Source of the DNA: an uncultured Paraprevotella sp.
GTDB taxonomy: Bacteria; Bacteroidota; Bacteroidia; Bacteroidales; Bacteroidaceae
DNA: 64,000 bases
NCBI GenBank assembly: GCA_944321525.1
Contig: CALULQ010000008.1
Location: forward strand, 1-64,000
Reading direction: 5' to 3'
Shown here: positions 7,465-16,515 of the stretch, one piece after another
How positions within the stretch are numbered: the first letter of the stretch is position 1
Layout: each line of letters begins with the position of its first letter
Notes under the pieces: generated by a model
Databases searched by the model: none
The model's input: only the letters and a program-made list of their open reading frames with translations
What the model was told of the DNA's origin: nothing
Program-made: the position numbers and the translations under genes

Positions 7465-8607
7465 ATGAAGAAAAGAACACTCCTCACCGCACTGGCCTTC
7501 CTGGCCCTCCTCCCCGCCTCGTCGCAGACACGGGAAGAAGCCCTCGCCGAATTCGACTGGTTCACGGGATTCGTGAGCCGCAACTATCCGGGATACAGGA
7601 TAAAGACACAAGGAAAAGAACGTAAATGGAAGGCCTGGACGGACAGCCTGAGAAACTCCGTCGCCCAACGGCCGGACACAGTCCCGTGCCTCATAGACGA
7701 ATACATCCAACATTTCAAGGACAGACACCTATGGGTGAACGCGACAGACAAGGGAAAGATTCAATTTCAAGGTCTTTTGCAAAGGGTAAGAGCCAGATAC
7801 CGCGCCCAACACAAGCCCGAAACCATCAACATGTACTACACGGCAAAGCCCATGAACGACAGCACTTACTTCCTGCGCATCCCGTCGTTCCGCGACAGCA
7901 CCTCAAACCAGATGATCAAGGACAATTGGGAAGCCATCACGTCGCGTCCCTACCTCATCGTGGACCTCAGGTGCAACAGCGGCGGAAACGACCAGAACTT
8001 CGACGCCTTGATGTCCCTGACCTACAGCGGACCGTACCTCACCCACGGTGTGGAACAATACGCCACGCCGGACTTCCTGGACTTCTTCAAAGACATCATT
8101 GCCCACGAACCCCAGTCGGAATGGAGAGACTACCTGCAGGAACTGACGGACAGCATGGAAAACCACTTGGGAGACTACGTGCTGCGTCCCAGAATGCAAC
8201 GCATCCGGCTCGTGCGGCGCGACACGGTCTATCAGAATCCGCGCCGCATCGGCCTGCTCATCCACGGGCGGAACGCCTCATCGGCCGAACAATACATTCT
8301 TGAAGCAAAAGAGAGCGAGAAAGTCGTGCTTTTCGGCAACGAAAGGACTTCCGGCACGCTGGACCTTTCCAACGTCTTCGCCATCACGTCCCCCTCCGGG
8401 TGGCTCAAACTCTATATCCCCACCACCCGCAGCTGCCGCTGGCCTGACATCGTCATCGACGGGAAAGGCATCACTCCGCAAATCCCCATCCCCTATGAGG
8501 AGTCACGGATTGAGGCACTACAGGAAAAGGACGGTATCGGCGAGGAAATCCGCTACATCGAACGGGTGCTGCGCGGTCTCCCCGACCCCAGCGAGGCGGA
8601 ACAATGA
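7465..8607 (+). CDS. S41-family serine peptidase, exported
   Basis: A 380-residue protein with a signal peptide (KKRTLLTALAFLALLPASS). The C-terminal half carries tail-specific/IRBP-type S41 features: the strand-loop LIVDLRCNSGGND, the catalytic-serine segment NASSAEQYILEAKES and the following substrate-groove strands (NERTSGTLDLS, GWLKLYIPTT). No PDZ domain is visible, so it resembles the PDZ-less S41 proteins common in Bacteroidota, thought to act on periplasmic or dietary peptides. A TAACTTTG -7 element lies at 7431-7438. It is a single gene; the downstream neighbour is convergent. Confidence 0.85.
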   Translation: MKKRTLLTALAFLALLPASSQTREEALAEFDWFTGFVSRNYPGYRIKTQGKERKWKAWTDSLRNSVAQRPDTVPCLIDEYIQHFKDRHLWVNATDKGKIQFQGLLQRVRARYRAQHKPETINMYYTAKPMNDSTYFLRIPSFRDSTSNQMIKDNWEAITSRPYLIVDLRCNSGGNDQNFDALMSLTYSGPYLTHGVEQYATPDFLDFFKDIIAHEPQSEWRDYLQELTDSMENHLGDYVLRPRMQRIRLVRRDTVYQNPRRIGLLIHGRNASSAEQYILEAKESEKVVLFGNERTSGTLDLSNVFAITSPSGWLKLYIPTTRSCRWPDIVIDGKGITPQIPIPYEESRIEALQEKDGIGEEIRYIERVLRGLPDPSEAEQ

Positions 8608-8659
8608 CTATCGGGAGGACCGACATCCATTGACAGCCCCTTGTAAAGACAATGATGGC

Positions 8660-9544
8660 CTATAGCCGCTTGATGTCTTCAGGAGTGAGACCGGTGGCTT
8701 GGGTAATGGTATCCACAGGCAAACCCATCTGCTTAAGCTTACGGGCAACATCGGTTTTGCCTTTTGCCCAGCCTTCCGCCTCACCTTTTGCCCGTCCTTC
8801 CGCTTCGCCTTTTGCCCAGCCTTCCTTATAACGGCGCAACGCGCTGTTGACCAAGGTGCATTCCACGCGGATGGTGTCCCAGAACTTGTCGTAGCCTTCC
8901 AGTTCCGCATCGGTAAAGGCAGATTCCTCTACCTCCGTCAGGGCTTTGCTCACTTCCGGGTTGTCCAGCAGTTCCTGCGGTGCGTTGCGGGTCTGTTCGG
9001 AAATCTCGGTGAGGAAGCGCAGCCACAGCACCTGCATCTTCTTCTCCTTGTAGTTGTGGGGCTGGAACTTGGGCAACTCGATGAATATCAGGTGAAGGCC
9101 GTCTATCACCTTGTCCGTGCGCTCATAATGCACCATACGATAGTAATGGTAATACTGCTCCATGTCCGGCTCAAAGATGTCGTTCACCAAATTAAGTGAA
9201 TAAACGGGTTGCAGTAAGTCGTAGTCTATCGACTTGCCCAGCTGGCGCACATACGCTTTGGAGGCGTTGAACAGCACACGGTTCTGGAACTCCTTCGACC
9301 ACACCATCTGCATCTCCACAATGAACTGGCGGCCGCGGGCGTCCTTGCAGCGCACGTCCACGATGCTGTTCTTGCGCAACGGATTGTCAGGCACCAGCTC
9401 GGCCGGCAGGTATTCTATGCTTTGCACTTCTTCCTCCGGCTTGTCGAACGGGAGCAGGGCGTTGAGCAGGCTCATCACCAAGTCGGGGTGTTCGCCGAAC
9501 ACCTTCTTGAATGTCAGGTCGGCTTTCGGGTCCAAGTATTTCAT
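8660..9544 (-). CDS. Rpn/PDDEXK_2 family nuclease
   Basis: A 294-residue protein of the Rpn recombination-promoting nuclease group (PDDEXK_2, often labelled putative transposase). It opens with the family hallmark KADLTFKKVFGEHPDL. The restriction-like nuclease motif is D-x(n)-ExQ (SIVDVRCKDARGRQ then FIVEMQM). A helical middle follows. Near residue 245 there is a low-complexity tandem of GWAKGEAEG/GRAKGEAEG units, then a short C-terminal domain ending GLTPEDIKRL. Proteins of this family are endonucleases that promote RecA-independent exchange, and some act in phage defence. The tandem units are near-repeats in DNA and could change in number. A TAACTTTG element (9586-9579) suggests its own promoter. 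Confidence 0.85.
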   Translation of the reverse strand: MKYLDPKADLTFKKVFGEHPDLVMSLLNALLPFDKPEEEVQSIEYLPAELVPDNPLRKNSIVDVRCKDARGRQFIVEMQMVWSKEFQNRVLFNASKAYVRQLGKSIDYDLLQPVYSLNLVNDIFEPDMEQYYHYYRMVHYERTDKVIDGLHLIFIELPKFQPHNYKEKKMQVLWLRFLTEISEQTRNAPQELLDNPEVSKALTEVEESAFTDAELEGYDKFWDTIRVECTLVNSALRRYKEGWAKGEAEGRAKGEAEGWAKGKTDVARKLKQMGLPVDTITQATGLTPEDIKRL

Positions 9545-9681
9545 GACAAGACTCCTTTCCTTGAAATGGTATTCGCTACAAAGTTAATGATTTCCCGGAA
9601 AAATCCGTTAAAATAGAGGCCACTTTTTCATACAACAAGCACGGGTGCCTCCCATCTCAGATACACGGCTTTACATTTATT

Positions 9682-10686
9682 CTAAAAATGCCGCAACGCG
9701 GCGGACAGTTCCGCAAAGGAATGAAAACGGTGCGGATCACTGCCGCAAGTCCATGTGAGGTTCTGTGGACTTTCTATTGCAAGAAGAGGAAGAGCGGCAT
9801 CCGAGGAATCCGCAATGCCATAGTACCCCTGACGCATGAGGGCATTTTGCGCCCAATGACGCAGAACATCGTTCGCCGCCACCAGACGGACGGGCCTCAA
9901 CTGTCCGTTCCGCACCGAATAGCTGCCGCGCATCCGGTCGAAATCCACCGGAGAAGTCCCGAACAGCCCGTCCAACCCGCCGGAAAGCACCAGGTCTTCG
10001 GTTGCCCCGCACGGCATGGTCCCATCCGGGCGCATCAGCCACAGGCCGTCGGCCAAAGCCAAAGCCTGCTCCACATCGTGCGTGGACATCAGAATGGCCT
10101 TGCCTTCTTCTCCGGCCAAACGATGCAGCAAAGCCATCACCTCTATGCGGCTCGTCACATCCAGAAAAGCCGTCGGCTCGTCCAGCAGAATCAGCGGGCA
10201 CTCCTGCACCAATACCTTGGCGATCATTACTTTCTGCCGCTCGCCATCCGACAGTTCAGCCACGTAGTTTCCTGCTTTCTCCGACATGCCCACGGCTTCC
10301 AAAGCCTGACTCACCCGTTCACGGTCCTGCCGCGTGAGACGACCGAAATACCCCGTATAAGGCTGGCGGCCCAGAGCTGCCAACTCGAAGACGGTCAGTC
10401 CGCCGGCCTGTACCCGTTCGGTCAACACCAAGCCAATGGCCGTGGAACGCTCGCGGACAGAGAATGAGGCCAAAGGTCGTCCCTGGAGTTCCAATTCTCC
10501 GGCCAAAGCAGGTTGCACCCCGGCCAGCGTACGCAACAACGTGGACTTTCCGACCCCGTTTCCTCCCAGCAGGCAGACCAGTTCTCCAGCCCGCAAGATG
10601 AAATCCAGCGAACGATGCACCACAGCCGTGCGCTTCCCCTTGCGATAGCCCGTAGCCAACTGTTTTCCTTCCAACACGATCCGCAT
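9682..10686 (-). CDS. btuD: Vitamin B12 ABC importer, ATPase
   Basis: A 334-residue ABC ATPase of the FecE/BtuD type: Walker A GGNGVGKST near residue 42, signature LSDGERQ and Walker B LILLDEP, then the H-loop STHD. It would power the BtuC permease in the inner membrane. The last gene of the riboswitch-controlled btu operon, it starts 5 bases after btuC ends. It is about 80 residues longer than typical BtuD. The extra C-terminal segment (starting near LRPVRLVAANDVL) is not part of the ATPase fold and could be regulatory. The B12 assignment rests on the operon, since the ATPase alone could equally serve haem or siderophore import. Confidence 0.85.
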   Translation of the reverse strand: MRIVLEGKQLATGYRKGKRTAVVHRSLDFILRAGELVCLLGGNGVGKSTLLRTLAGVQPALAGELELQGRPLASFSVRERSTAIGLVLTERVQAGGLTVFELAALGRQPYTGYFGRLTRQDRERVSQALEAVGMSEKAGNYVAELSDGERQKVMIAKVLVQECPLILLDEPTAFLDVTSRIEVMALLHRLAGEEGKAILMSTHDVEQALALADGLWLMRPDGTMPCGATEDLVLSGGLDGLFGTSPVDFDRMRGSYSVRNGQLRPVRLVAANDVLRHWAQNALMRQGYYGIADSSDAALPLLAIESPQNLTWTCGSDPHRFHSFAELSAALRHF

Positions 10687-10691
10687 TTCTA

Positions 10692-11741
10692 TCAGTTGAA
10701 ATATTTAATCCGCCGTTGACGGACAATGACATACACAATCACCGGCGCACCCAGCACGGGAGTGACGGCATTCAACGGAATCATCCCCCACTCGCCGGGA
10801 AGGATGCACAACAGGTTGCACAACAAAGCCACCGCCGCACCGCACAGCATCGTGACAGGCAGCAGTGCATTGTGATTGGACGTCCCCAAGATCAACCGCG
10901 CCACATGCGGTACGGCCAATCCGATGAAAGCCACCGGGCCGCAAAAAACCGTCACCACCGCCGTGAGCAGTCCCGTGACACCCAACAGCTGACCGCGCAC
11001 CCAACGGACATTCACACCCAGGTTTTCAGCATAACGCTCTCCCAGCAGCAACGCGTTCAAAGGCTTGACCAGCAGGACAGCCCACAACAATCCGCCCGCC
11101 ACCACGGCGGAAAACCACGGCAACTGTCCCGAAGACACACCGCCGAAATTGCCCATTCCCCATATCATATAAGAATGCACGCCTTCCGCCGTGGCAAAGA
11201 AATTGAGCAAGGATATGGCGGAAGAAACAATATAGCCCACCATGATACCCGCAATCAACAACATGACATTGCTGCGTATCAAAGTGGACAAGAACAGAAT
11301 CAGCCCCATCACGACCAACGCACCGACCAATGCCCCCAGCACGGCCGCGAGGAAACCCGACAACGAAAAAGCACCGGCAGCCACCGTCCCCCCACCGACC
11401 AGCATCACCAACGCCACACCAAGGCTGGCACCGGAACTGATGCCCAAAATGGAAGGGTCGGCCAAAGGATTGCCGAAGGCCGTCTGCAGCATCAAGCCCG
11501 ACACCGACAAAGCAGCACCGCTGAGCAGGGCCGTGACACAGAGCGGCACACGGCTCTCGCGCACAATGAAGGCCCATGCCTCATTGTCCACCTCCCAACC
11601 GAGCAAGATGTGCCCCACCGCCTCGGCGGGAATATCCACCGAACCCATCCAGAGGTTCGCCACTGCAAGCAACGCCACCAACACGGTCAGACAGCCGCCA
11701 CAGACCCAACCTTTATGCTCTGCCCGATATATTGTTTTCAT
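10692..11741 (-). CDS. btuC: Vitamin B12 ABC importer, permease
   Basis: A 349-residue FecCD-family permease with about ten membrane segments. Family marks are visible: the ESRVPLCVTALLSGAALSVSG region, LADPSILGISSGASLGV (the conserved DPxxLGxSxGA motif) and VAFIGLAVPHVAR toward the C-terminus (the GPIxFVGLxxPH motif contacting the ATPase). It carries corrinoid across the inner membrane from the BtuF protein. It overlaps btuF by 4 bases, so translation is probably coupled. Confidence 0.88.
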   Translation of the reverse strand: MKTIYRAEHKGWVCGGCLTVLVALLAVANLWMGSVDIPAEAVGHILLGWEVDNEAWAFIVRESRVPLCVTALLSGAALSVSGLMLQTAFGNPLADPSILGISSGASLGVALVMLVGGGTVAAGAFSLSGFLAAVLGALVGALVVMGLILFLSTLIRSNVMLLIAGIMVGYIVSSAISLLNFFATAEGVHSYMIWGMGNFGGVSSGQLPWFSAVVAGGLLWAVLLVKPLNALLLGERYAENLGVNVRWVRGQLLGVTGLLTAVVTVFCGPVAFIGLAVPHVARLILGTSNHNALLPVTMLCGAAVALLCNLLCILPGEWGMIPLNAVTPVLGAPVIVYVIVRQRRIKYFN

Positions 11742-12871
11742 TCCGCTAATTTACGAAAATATCTCAAACTGTCCCGCTCCGCCGCGTCTGAATGGAAAAT
11801 TTTAACCAAGTCCTCCAACAAACGCTCGGGATGGAAGGGCGTCTCTTCATAGAAAGGACGTTTCGCCGTGTTACAACCATAGACCTGCCGCTCCCGGAAA
11901 GCCTTGAACCCGGCGTATGGCGCATAGTCGCGCTGCAAGTCGCGGTAAGTTCGGTCTGTAGTGGCATTGTATTTGATAAGCCAGATGTCAGCCTCGCCGG
12001 CTTTGTCATACACCGTCTCAAAACTCAACGGAACCGACCCGCTGCCGTCGACATAAGCAAATACATAATCACCACCCGCATCGGCATAGAGCCGCCCCAT
12101 GGTGCTCCGTCCTCCCGGCACATACCAGGCCGCCCCCGACTTCAGTTCGCTGAACACTCGCGGCCGGCGGCTTGCGCGCTCCACGCCACCCGCCAGTTCC
12201 CGATAGCGGCGTTCCACGGCGCAAAAGAGGGAGTCAGCCTCGGCCGCACGCCCGAACAACCGTCCATAAAAGCGCATCCACTCGGCGCGTCCCAAGGCCG
12301 AAGTTTCCATATAGTCGGCACACTCCACCACCGGCACACCCAACTGGTCCAACCGACCGTAACCACCGCTGTTCTCGAACGGGGAGAGCAAAATGGCGTC
12401 GGGCTGCAGACTGACGATTTTCTCCACGTCAGGATTCATCCCGTTGCCGGCATCCACGATACGCCCATCGCGGCATTCCTCCTGAATCCGCGGAATTTTG
12501 ATGTACTGCAAGTCGCACACGCCCCCTACGGCCTCCAACGCCCCTAACTCTTCCAACAAGGCGCAATGAACGGACGAAAAGACGACCGACTTCTCCAACG
12601 GCGTGCGCACCACCGTCCCTTCGGGTAAATCCGCCGGCAGGCTGTCCCCACGCGCCACCAGCACATAGGTATGCAGCGTATGCAAGGTGTCCCACGGGTT
12701 GCGCAGCGTAGCCACCTGATAACCATCGAAGTCCACAAAGGTCAGGTTCACGGCATACTTCAAATCCAGCGTGTCGCCGCCCAAAAACGGACGTGCCGCC
12801 GTGCGCCCCCCGCAAGCGGAGAGGCAGACGGCGGCACAAATCGCACAACAAATATTTACCAAGAGTCTCAT
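11738..12871 (-). CDS. btuF: Vitamin B12 substrate-binding lipoprotein
   Basis: A 377-residue lipoprotein; the lipobox is CLSACGG near residue 20. It shows the helical-backbone binding-protein fold (PF01497): the VVFSSVHCALLEELGALEAV region, the central motif DVEKIVSLQPDAILLSPFE and a C-terminal lobe with FSELKSGAAWYVPGG and GEADIWLIKYN. It delivers corrinoid from the outer-membrane BtuB to BtuC. The 4-base overlaps with btuG before it and btuC after it show tight coupling. The substrate is inferred from the riboswitch and the btuB/btuG neighbours. Confidence 0.82.
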   Translation of the reverse strand: MRLLVNICCAICAAVCLSACGGRTAARPFLGGDTLDLKYAVNLTFVDFDGYQVATLRNPWDTLHTLHTYVLVARGDSLPADLPEGTVVRTPLEKSVVFSSVHCALLEELGALEAVGGVCDLQYIKIPRIQEECRDGRIVDAGNGMNPDVEKIVSLQPDAILLSPFENSGGYGRLDQLGVPVVECADYMETSALGRAEWMRFYGRLFGRAAEADSLFCAVERRYRELAGGVERASRRPRVFSELKSGAAWYVPGGRSTMGRLYADAGGDYVFAYVDGSGSVPLSFETVYDKAGEADIWLIKYNATTDRTYRDLQRDYAPYAGFKAFRERQVYGCNTAKRPFYEETPFHPERLLEDLVKIFHSDAAERDSLRYFRKLAE

Positions 12872-13995
12872 TCGTTGATAAATACGAATTTAGAAGTAGA
12901 ATAACCGGCCTCGAACGTATTCTTCAGCTTGCCTTGGGCGTCGTAAACCCGCACGGTGGAATTGACCCCGTAAGGCGTGTCGGCCACATAGACGTCGCCC
13001 GTGGAGGGATTCACTCCAATGGCGTTCGGAGAAGAAAAATCGCCCAAGTTAAGGAAATCCGTCTCCTCTCCGGTCTTCAGGTCCAGCACAAAGGCACGTT
13101 TCGTCTCAGGCAAATAATATTCGGAATACAACACATACATTTTGTCACCATGGTTAGCGGCAAAAGTGGCACGGCACACATCCTCCACCGTGTCCGTAGC
13201 CGGGTCAATGCGCTGCAACGTGCCATAGACGTATTGGTCTTCCGACATGCCCGGCGAACCGGCATAGTTGCCGTTAGACACGGTGTACACATAGCCGTCG
13301 TCTCCGGTGAAACACTGCGTATAGGGGTTCAGTTTCACGGCAATGTCCTTCGTTTTTGTGAACGATGCCACGTCCACCACAGCGACAGTCGCTCCCGTTC
13401 CATAACCCGAGATGTTGACATACAGCTTGCCGTTGGCGTTCGTCAACGCTTCGGGATGGTCGCCCACGGCCACCTTGCCAGTGATTTCGAGGCTCGCCGT
13501 GTCCAAACGCGACACCGTTCCGTCGTAGGCCGTGAAATAGACATTCCCGCCGCAGGCCGTCATGTAGCGCGGCTCGGCCGGTGTCTGTCCGTCATCGGTC
13601 GTCACATGAAGGGTCTTAATCACCTTGCAATTGCGGTCCATCACTTCCAGTTTCGACGAACCGCTCACAGTAGCATACAGTTTCGAGCCATAAAGACACA
13701 GGTCTTGCCCCAAGTCGCCTAAGCCCGCCCCGTTGGCCGGACCGAACAAGTCTCCGCTGATGGAGAGGTTCTCCAGGTTGAAATATTGGATGGTCGCGTC
13801 GTTTCCGCCCCAGTTGCCAGTGTTCAACACATACATGCCGGCGGTTTTCGTCCCCGTGCCGGGCTCCACCACTCCCGGTTCCCCGCCGTCGCCTTCTCCC
13901 GGGGGCGTCGTCGTGTTCCCGTCATCATCACTGCAGGCTGCGCACAGCCCCAACACCAAGGCCGCAAGGGCCGGTTTGTACCACATCTTTTTCAT
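12868..13995 (-). CDS. btuG: BtuG-like surface B12-binding beta-propeller lipoprotein
   Basis: A 375-residue lipoprotein (lipobox near residue 20, LCAACSDDD) with a Gly/Pro/Glu linker and then a repeated YncE-like propeller. Repeats include GMYVLNTGNWGGNDATIQYF, GSKLYATVSGSSKLEVMD, GNVYFTAYDGTVSRLD, GKLYVNISGYGTGATVAVVD and GDVYVADTPYG. In Bacteroides, BtuG is a seven-bladed surface propeller that binds B12 extremely tightly and caps the BtuB barrel. Size, lipoprotein nature and position immediately after btuB fit this. Acidic residues after the lipobox Cys (SDDDGN) match a surface-export signal. The start is the ATG at 13995, 15 bases after btuB. Confidence 0.85.
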   Translation of the reverse strand: MKKMWYKPALAALVLGLCAACSDDDGNTTTPPGEGDGGEPGVVEPGTGTKTAGMYVLNTGNWGGNDATIQYFNLENLSISGDLFGPANGAGLGDLGQDLCLYGSKLYATVSGSSKLEVMDRNCKVIKTLHVTTDDGQTPAEPRYMTACGGNVYFTAYDGTVSRLDTASLEITGKVAVGDHPEALTNANGKLYVNISGYGTGATVAVVDVASFTKTKDIAVKLNPYTQCFTGDDGYVYTVSNGNYAGSPGMSEDQYVYGTLQRIDPATDTVEDVCRATFAANHGDKMYVLYSEYYLPETKRAFVLDLKTGEETDFLNLGDFSSPNAIGVNPSTGDVYVADTPYGVNSTVRVYDAQGKLKNTFEAGYSTSKFVFINE

Positions 13996-14010
13996 TTTCT
14001 TTGTTTTAGT

Positions 14011-16023
14011 TTATAAATAATAGGTAACCGTAAACTTGTAATTGCGTCCGGGCATCGGATAGAAGCGGACAATCTCATAATTCTTCCCGTCAAGGTTCAG
14101 CGCATCGGCCTGAAGCCGCAGGGAATGCTTCCCCCAGCGCAGCGTGCGGAAAAGCGAAACACTATGGTCGACGTAGGGACGGATACGGTTGTCCGCCGTG
14201 TTCTGCGGCATGCGGTAGCGCTCCGAGGCATAGACCACATTGTAGGTCACGTCCACCCAAGGTGTGCTCCACGCCAGGCTTCCGCTTCCCGAGTGGCGCG
14301 GGGTGTAGACAATCTGGTTGCGCCACAATTTGCTGCCGCGGTCGGTCACGTCTTCGGCCTGCATGAAATTATAAGCAGCGGACAAGCGGCAACGCCATTC
14401 CTCAGCCACCCGCACGCCTGCGGCGACATTCACGTCCACACCGATGGTTTCCACCTCACCCACGTTGGACATCTTCCACACGAACATGGTGGGCACTGCC
14501 ACGATTTTGTCCCTCACCTTATTATAATAGGCATCCACGGACAAGTCCAAAGACTCCCACACGGAGGAAATCCGGCCGCCCCACGTAGTGCCTACATTCC
14601 ATTGGCGCGTGGTTTCCGGACGCAAGCGTGTATTGCCAATCAGGCGATAATACAAGTCGTTGAACGTGGGCACGCGGAAAATATCCTTGTACGAGGCCCG
14701 GAGCCGCCAACCGGCCGAACGCACGGGCCGCCACGAAAGACTGAAAGCCGGCGAGAGGCGCTTCCGGTCGCCAGCAGGTTCCCCCACCCGCACCCGTTCA
14801 GTGACATACGTGTTCAGCAGTGAAGCCGTCATCCGGAAAGCGGCATGACGGTATTGGGCCGCCAAGGCTGTCAACACCGTGTAGCGCTCCGGATACTGGC
14901 AGTTGGCCAACGTCGTGGACAGGTCGTTGTAAGCAAAATCCTGCGCCAGTGAGAACGACAGCCCCCGCAGGGGTTCGCCCCAAAGCGTGGCCGTCAGGTA
15001 CGTCTCCGTCTGTTTGAAGCGGTCGTCCTGCCATCCTGCGGCTTTCCGGTCCGCGTCACGGTTCCACGTATAGTTGAACTTGCCCCCGGCTTTCAGTTTC
15101 CATCGGGGAGAAAAATGCGCTTCGTAGTTCAGTTGTCCGAAGTAGTTGCGGTCGTGAAGCCGTTCCTCGGCATAGGGATTATCGTAGACCACACTCCCCG
15201 GCAACCCGCGCCCGGAATGGAACAGATAAGCTTTCGCGCGCAGCTCTTGGTCGCCGCGCAGGGAAGCATAGAGGTTCACCTCGCCGCGATAGGTCTGTAT
15301 GTCGCTGTTGTTGCGCTTCGCCTCTATCCGCTTTGTACCGTTCACATACTCGAACGGGTAGTTCCCATCGGCCCGCAAATAATCACCATCGAAAGCGAGC
15401 GCCACCCCGCGGCCCAACCTGAACGCTGCGGACAGCGAGGGATTGGCCAACCCGAAGGAACCGGCCTTTACCTTGGCAGACAGTCGGAAGGGCGACCGCC
15501 CGAAATCGGGGCGGGCCGTCTCAATGGCCAGCACGCCTGCCGACGCCAACATCCGGGCCGGCAGGAATATGTCGTCGCCCTGACCGATGGTCAGCGACAA
15601 GGCCGACACGTTGTCCAAGGAAAAGCGCGAGATGTCCACCTGCCCCGACTGGCAGTCGCTCACGGCCACGCCGTCGTAGCAGACGGCCGTGTGCTGTGCG
15701 CCCAAACTGCGCACCGAAACGGTCTTCATGCCGCCAATCCCCCCGTAATCTTTCACGCTTGCGCCGGCAAAATGGCGCACGGCATCGGCCACCTCCAAGG
15801 CCCCCAGTCGTTCCAGGTCGCACCGTTCCATGCGTTGGAGGGGTGCTCCCGCAGACAACGAAGCGGGCAGACGCCGTCCGGTCACCGTCACGCCGGGCAT
15901 ACGGCGCAATCCGTTTCCCGTCGTGTTCGCCGGCTCTTGTGCTTCCGCCACAAAGGCGCAAACCATGGACATCCAACCCACTAAGCCCCACCGAAGGCAG
16001 GCTTCCGTTCCTTTCTTTACCAT
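14011..16023 (-). CDS. btuB: TonB-dependent cobalamin receptor
   Basis: A 670-residue outer-membrane receptor. A signal peptide (ending VAEAQE) is followed by a plug domain (MPGVTVTGRRLPAS as TonB box region, GAQHTAVCYDGVAVSD in the plug) and a barrel ending in aromatic strands (NYKFTVTYYL). A GTG at 16050 would add nine residues, but the ATG at 16023 gives a normal signal peptide. There is no SusC-type CarboxypepD N-terminal domain, as expected for BtuB. The gene sits directly behind a cobalamin riboswitch and heads the btuB-G-F-C-D operon. It imports corrinoids across the outer membrane using TonB energy. Confidence 0.93.
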   Translation of the reverse strand: MVKKGTEACLRWGLVGWMSMVCAFVAEAQEPANTTGNGLRRMPGVTVTGRRLPASLSAGAPLQRMERCDLERLGALEVADAVRHFAGASVKDYGGIGGMKTVSVRSLGAQHTAVCYDGVAVSDCQSGQVDISRFSLDNVSALSLTIGQGDDIFLPARMLASAGVLAIETARPDFGRSPFRLSAKVKAGSFGLANPSLSAAFRLGRGVALAFDGDYLRADGNYPFEYVNGTKRIEAKRNNSDIQTYRGEVNLYASLRGDQELRAKAYLFHSGRGLPGSVVYDNPYAEERLHDRNYFGQLNYEAHFSPRWKLKAGGKFNYTWNRDADRKAAGWQDDRFKQTETYLTATLWGEPLRGLSFSLAQDFAYNDLSTTLANCQYPERYTVLTALAAQYRHAAFRMTASLLNTYVTERVRVGEPAGDRKRLSPAFSLSWRPVRSAGWRLRASYKDIFRVPTFNDLYYRLIGNTRLRPETTRQWNVGTTWGGRISSVWESLDLSVDAYYNKVRDKIVAVPTMFVWKMSNVGEVETIGVDVNVAAGVRVAEEWRCRLSAAYNFMQAEDVTDRGSKLWRNQIVYTPRHSGSGSLAWSTPWVDVTYNVVYASERYRMPQNTADNRIRPYVDHSVSLFRTLRWGKHSLRLQADALNLDGKNYEIVRFYPMPGRNYKFTVTYYL

Positions 16024-16091
16024 AGAAATGCTTCTAAAATTCTTTTGCACGGCCTCCGCACCCTATCCCACGAGGGAACGAAGCATGACTT

Positions 16092-16285
16092 CAGTTTTGC
16101 AGGTCTTCTGACTTACTCCGGTTTGTCGGCCTTCCCACCTTATTATATAATAAGGAAGTGGCTTGGGGTTTTAAACAAACCGCACAATGAGCTTACAGCA
16201 GCGGGACTGTCCGGGACTTTCACCCGATTCCCTTTTCATCCGCCGCCCCGCAAGGTCGTTCCCGGGGGCGTCCGGAACAAAACTG
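16092..16285 (-). promoter_or_regulatory. Cobalamin (adenosylcobalamin) riboswitch
   Basis: On the minus strand the aptamer is closed by a perfect 8-bp P1 helix (CAGTTTTG at 16285-16278 with CAAAACTG at 16099-16092). Inside are the core GGGAATCGGGTGAAAGTCCC (near 16230-16205), a CAGTCCCGCTGCTGTAAGC segment, and the B12 box AGTCAGAAGACCTGC (16113-16099) just before the closing strand. A self-complementary CCTTATTATATAATAAGG hairpin forms the variable loop. Cobalamin binding would repress btuB expression; the expression platform is in the 68 bases before btuB. Confidence 0.95.
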
Positions 16286-16288
16286 TTG

Positions 16289-16319
16289 CAAAGGTATTAA
16301 AAAAACGCATTCCAGACAA
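16289..16319 (-). promoter_or_regulatory. Promoter of the btu operon
   Basis: TTG (16319-16317), 20 bases, TACCTTTG (16296-16289) on the minus strand. Transcription would begin almost exactly at the P1 helix of the riboswitch. Confidence 0.75.
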
Positions 16320-16379
16320 CCCTTTTTTTGATTTAAATCAAGAAAAAGGCCGTTTCCTGCCAACAAAGTGCCGCTTTGC

Positions 16380-16410
16380 TTGCCAGGAACGCTAAACTGC
16401 CGTACCTTTG
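16380..16410 (+). promoter_or_regulatory. Promoter of the 47-residue peptide gene
   Basis: TTG (16380-16382), 20 bases, TACCTTTG (16403-16410). The leader of about 100 bases contains a stable CTCCC-GCAA-GGGAG hairpin (16455-16468) capped by a GNRA tetraloop, then a purine-rich stretch before the ATG. Confidence 0.7.
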
Positions 16411-16515
16411 CAGTGTCATAAGGAACAAAAGAGATTTAGTTTTTAGGTACTTAGCTCCCGCAAGGGAGTTGTTAAGGTAAAAGATTGTTAGATTAAAAAG
16501 AAAGGTAAGAAGATT

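Noticed and set aside
16455..16468. The GNRA-capped hairpin as part of a second riboswitch
   Set aside because: Only one simple hairpin is seen with no known aptamer core around it; it is kept as a leader structure.
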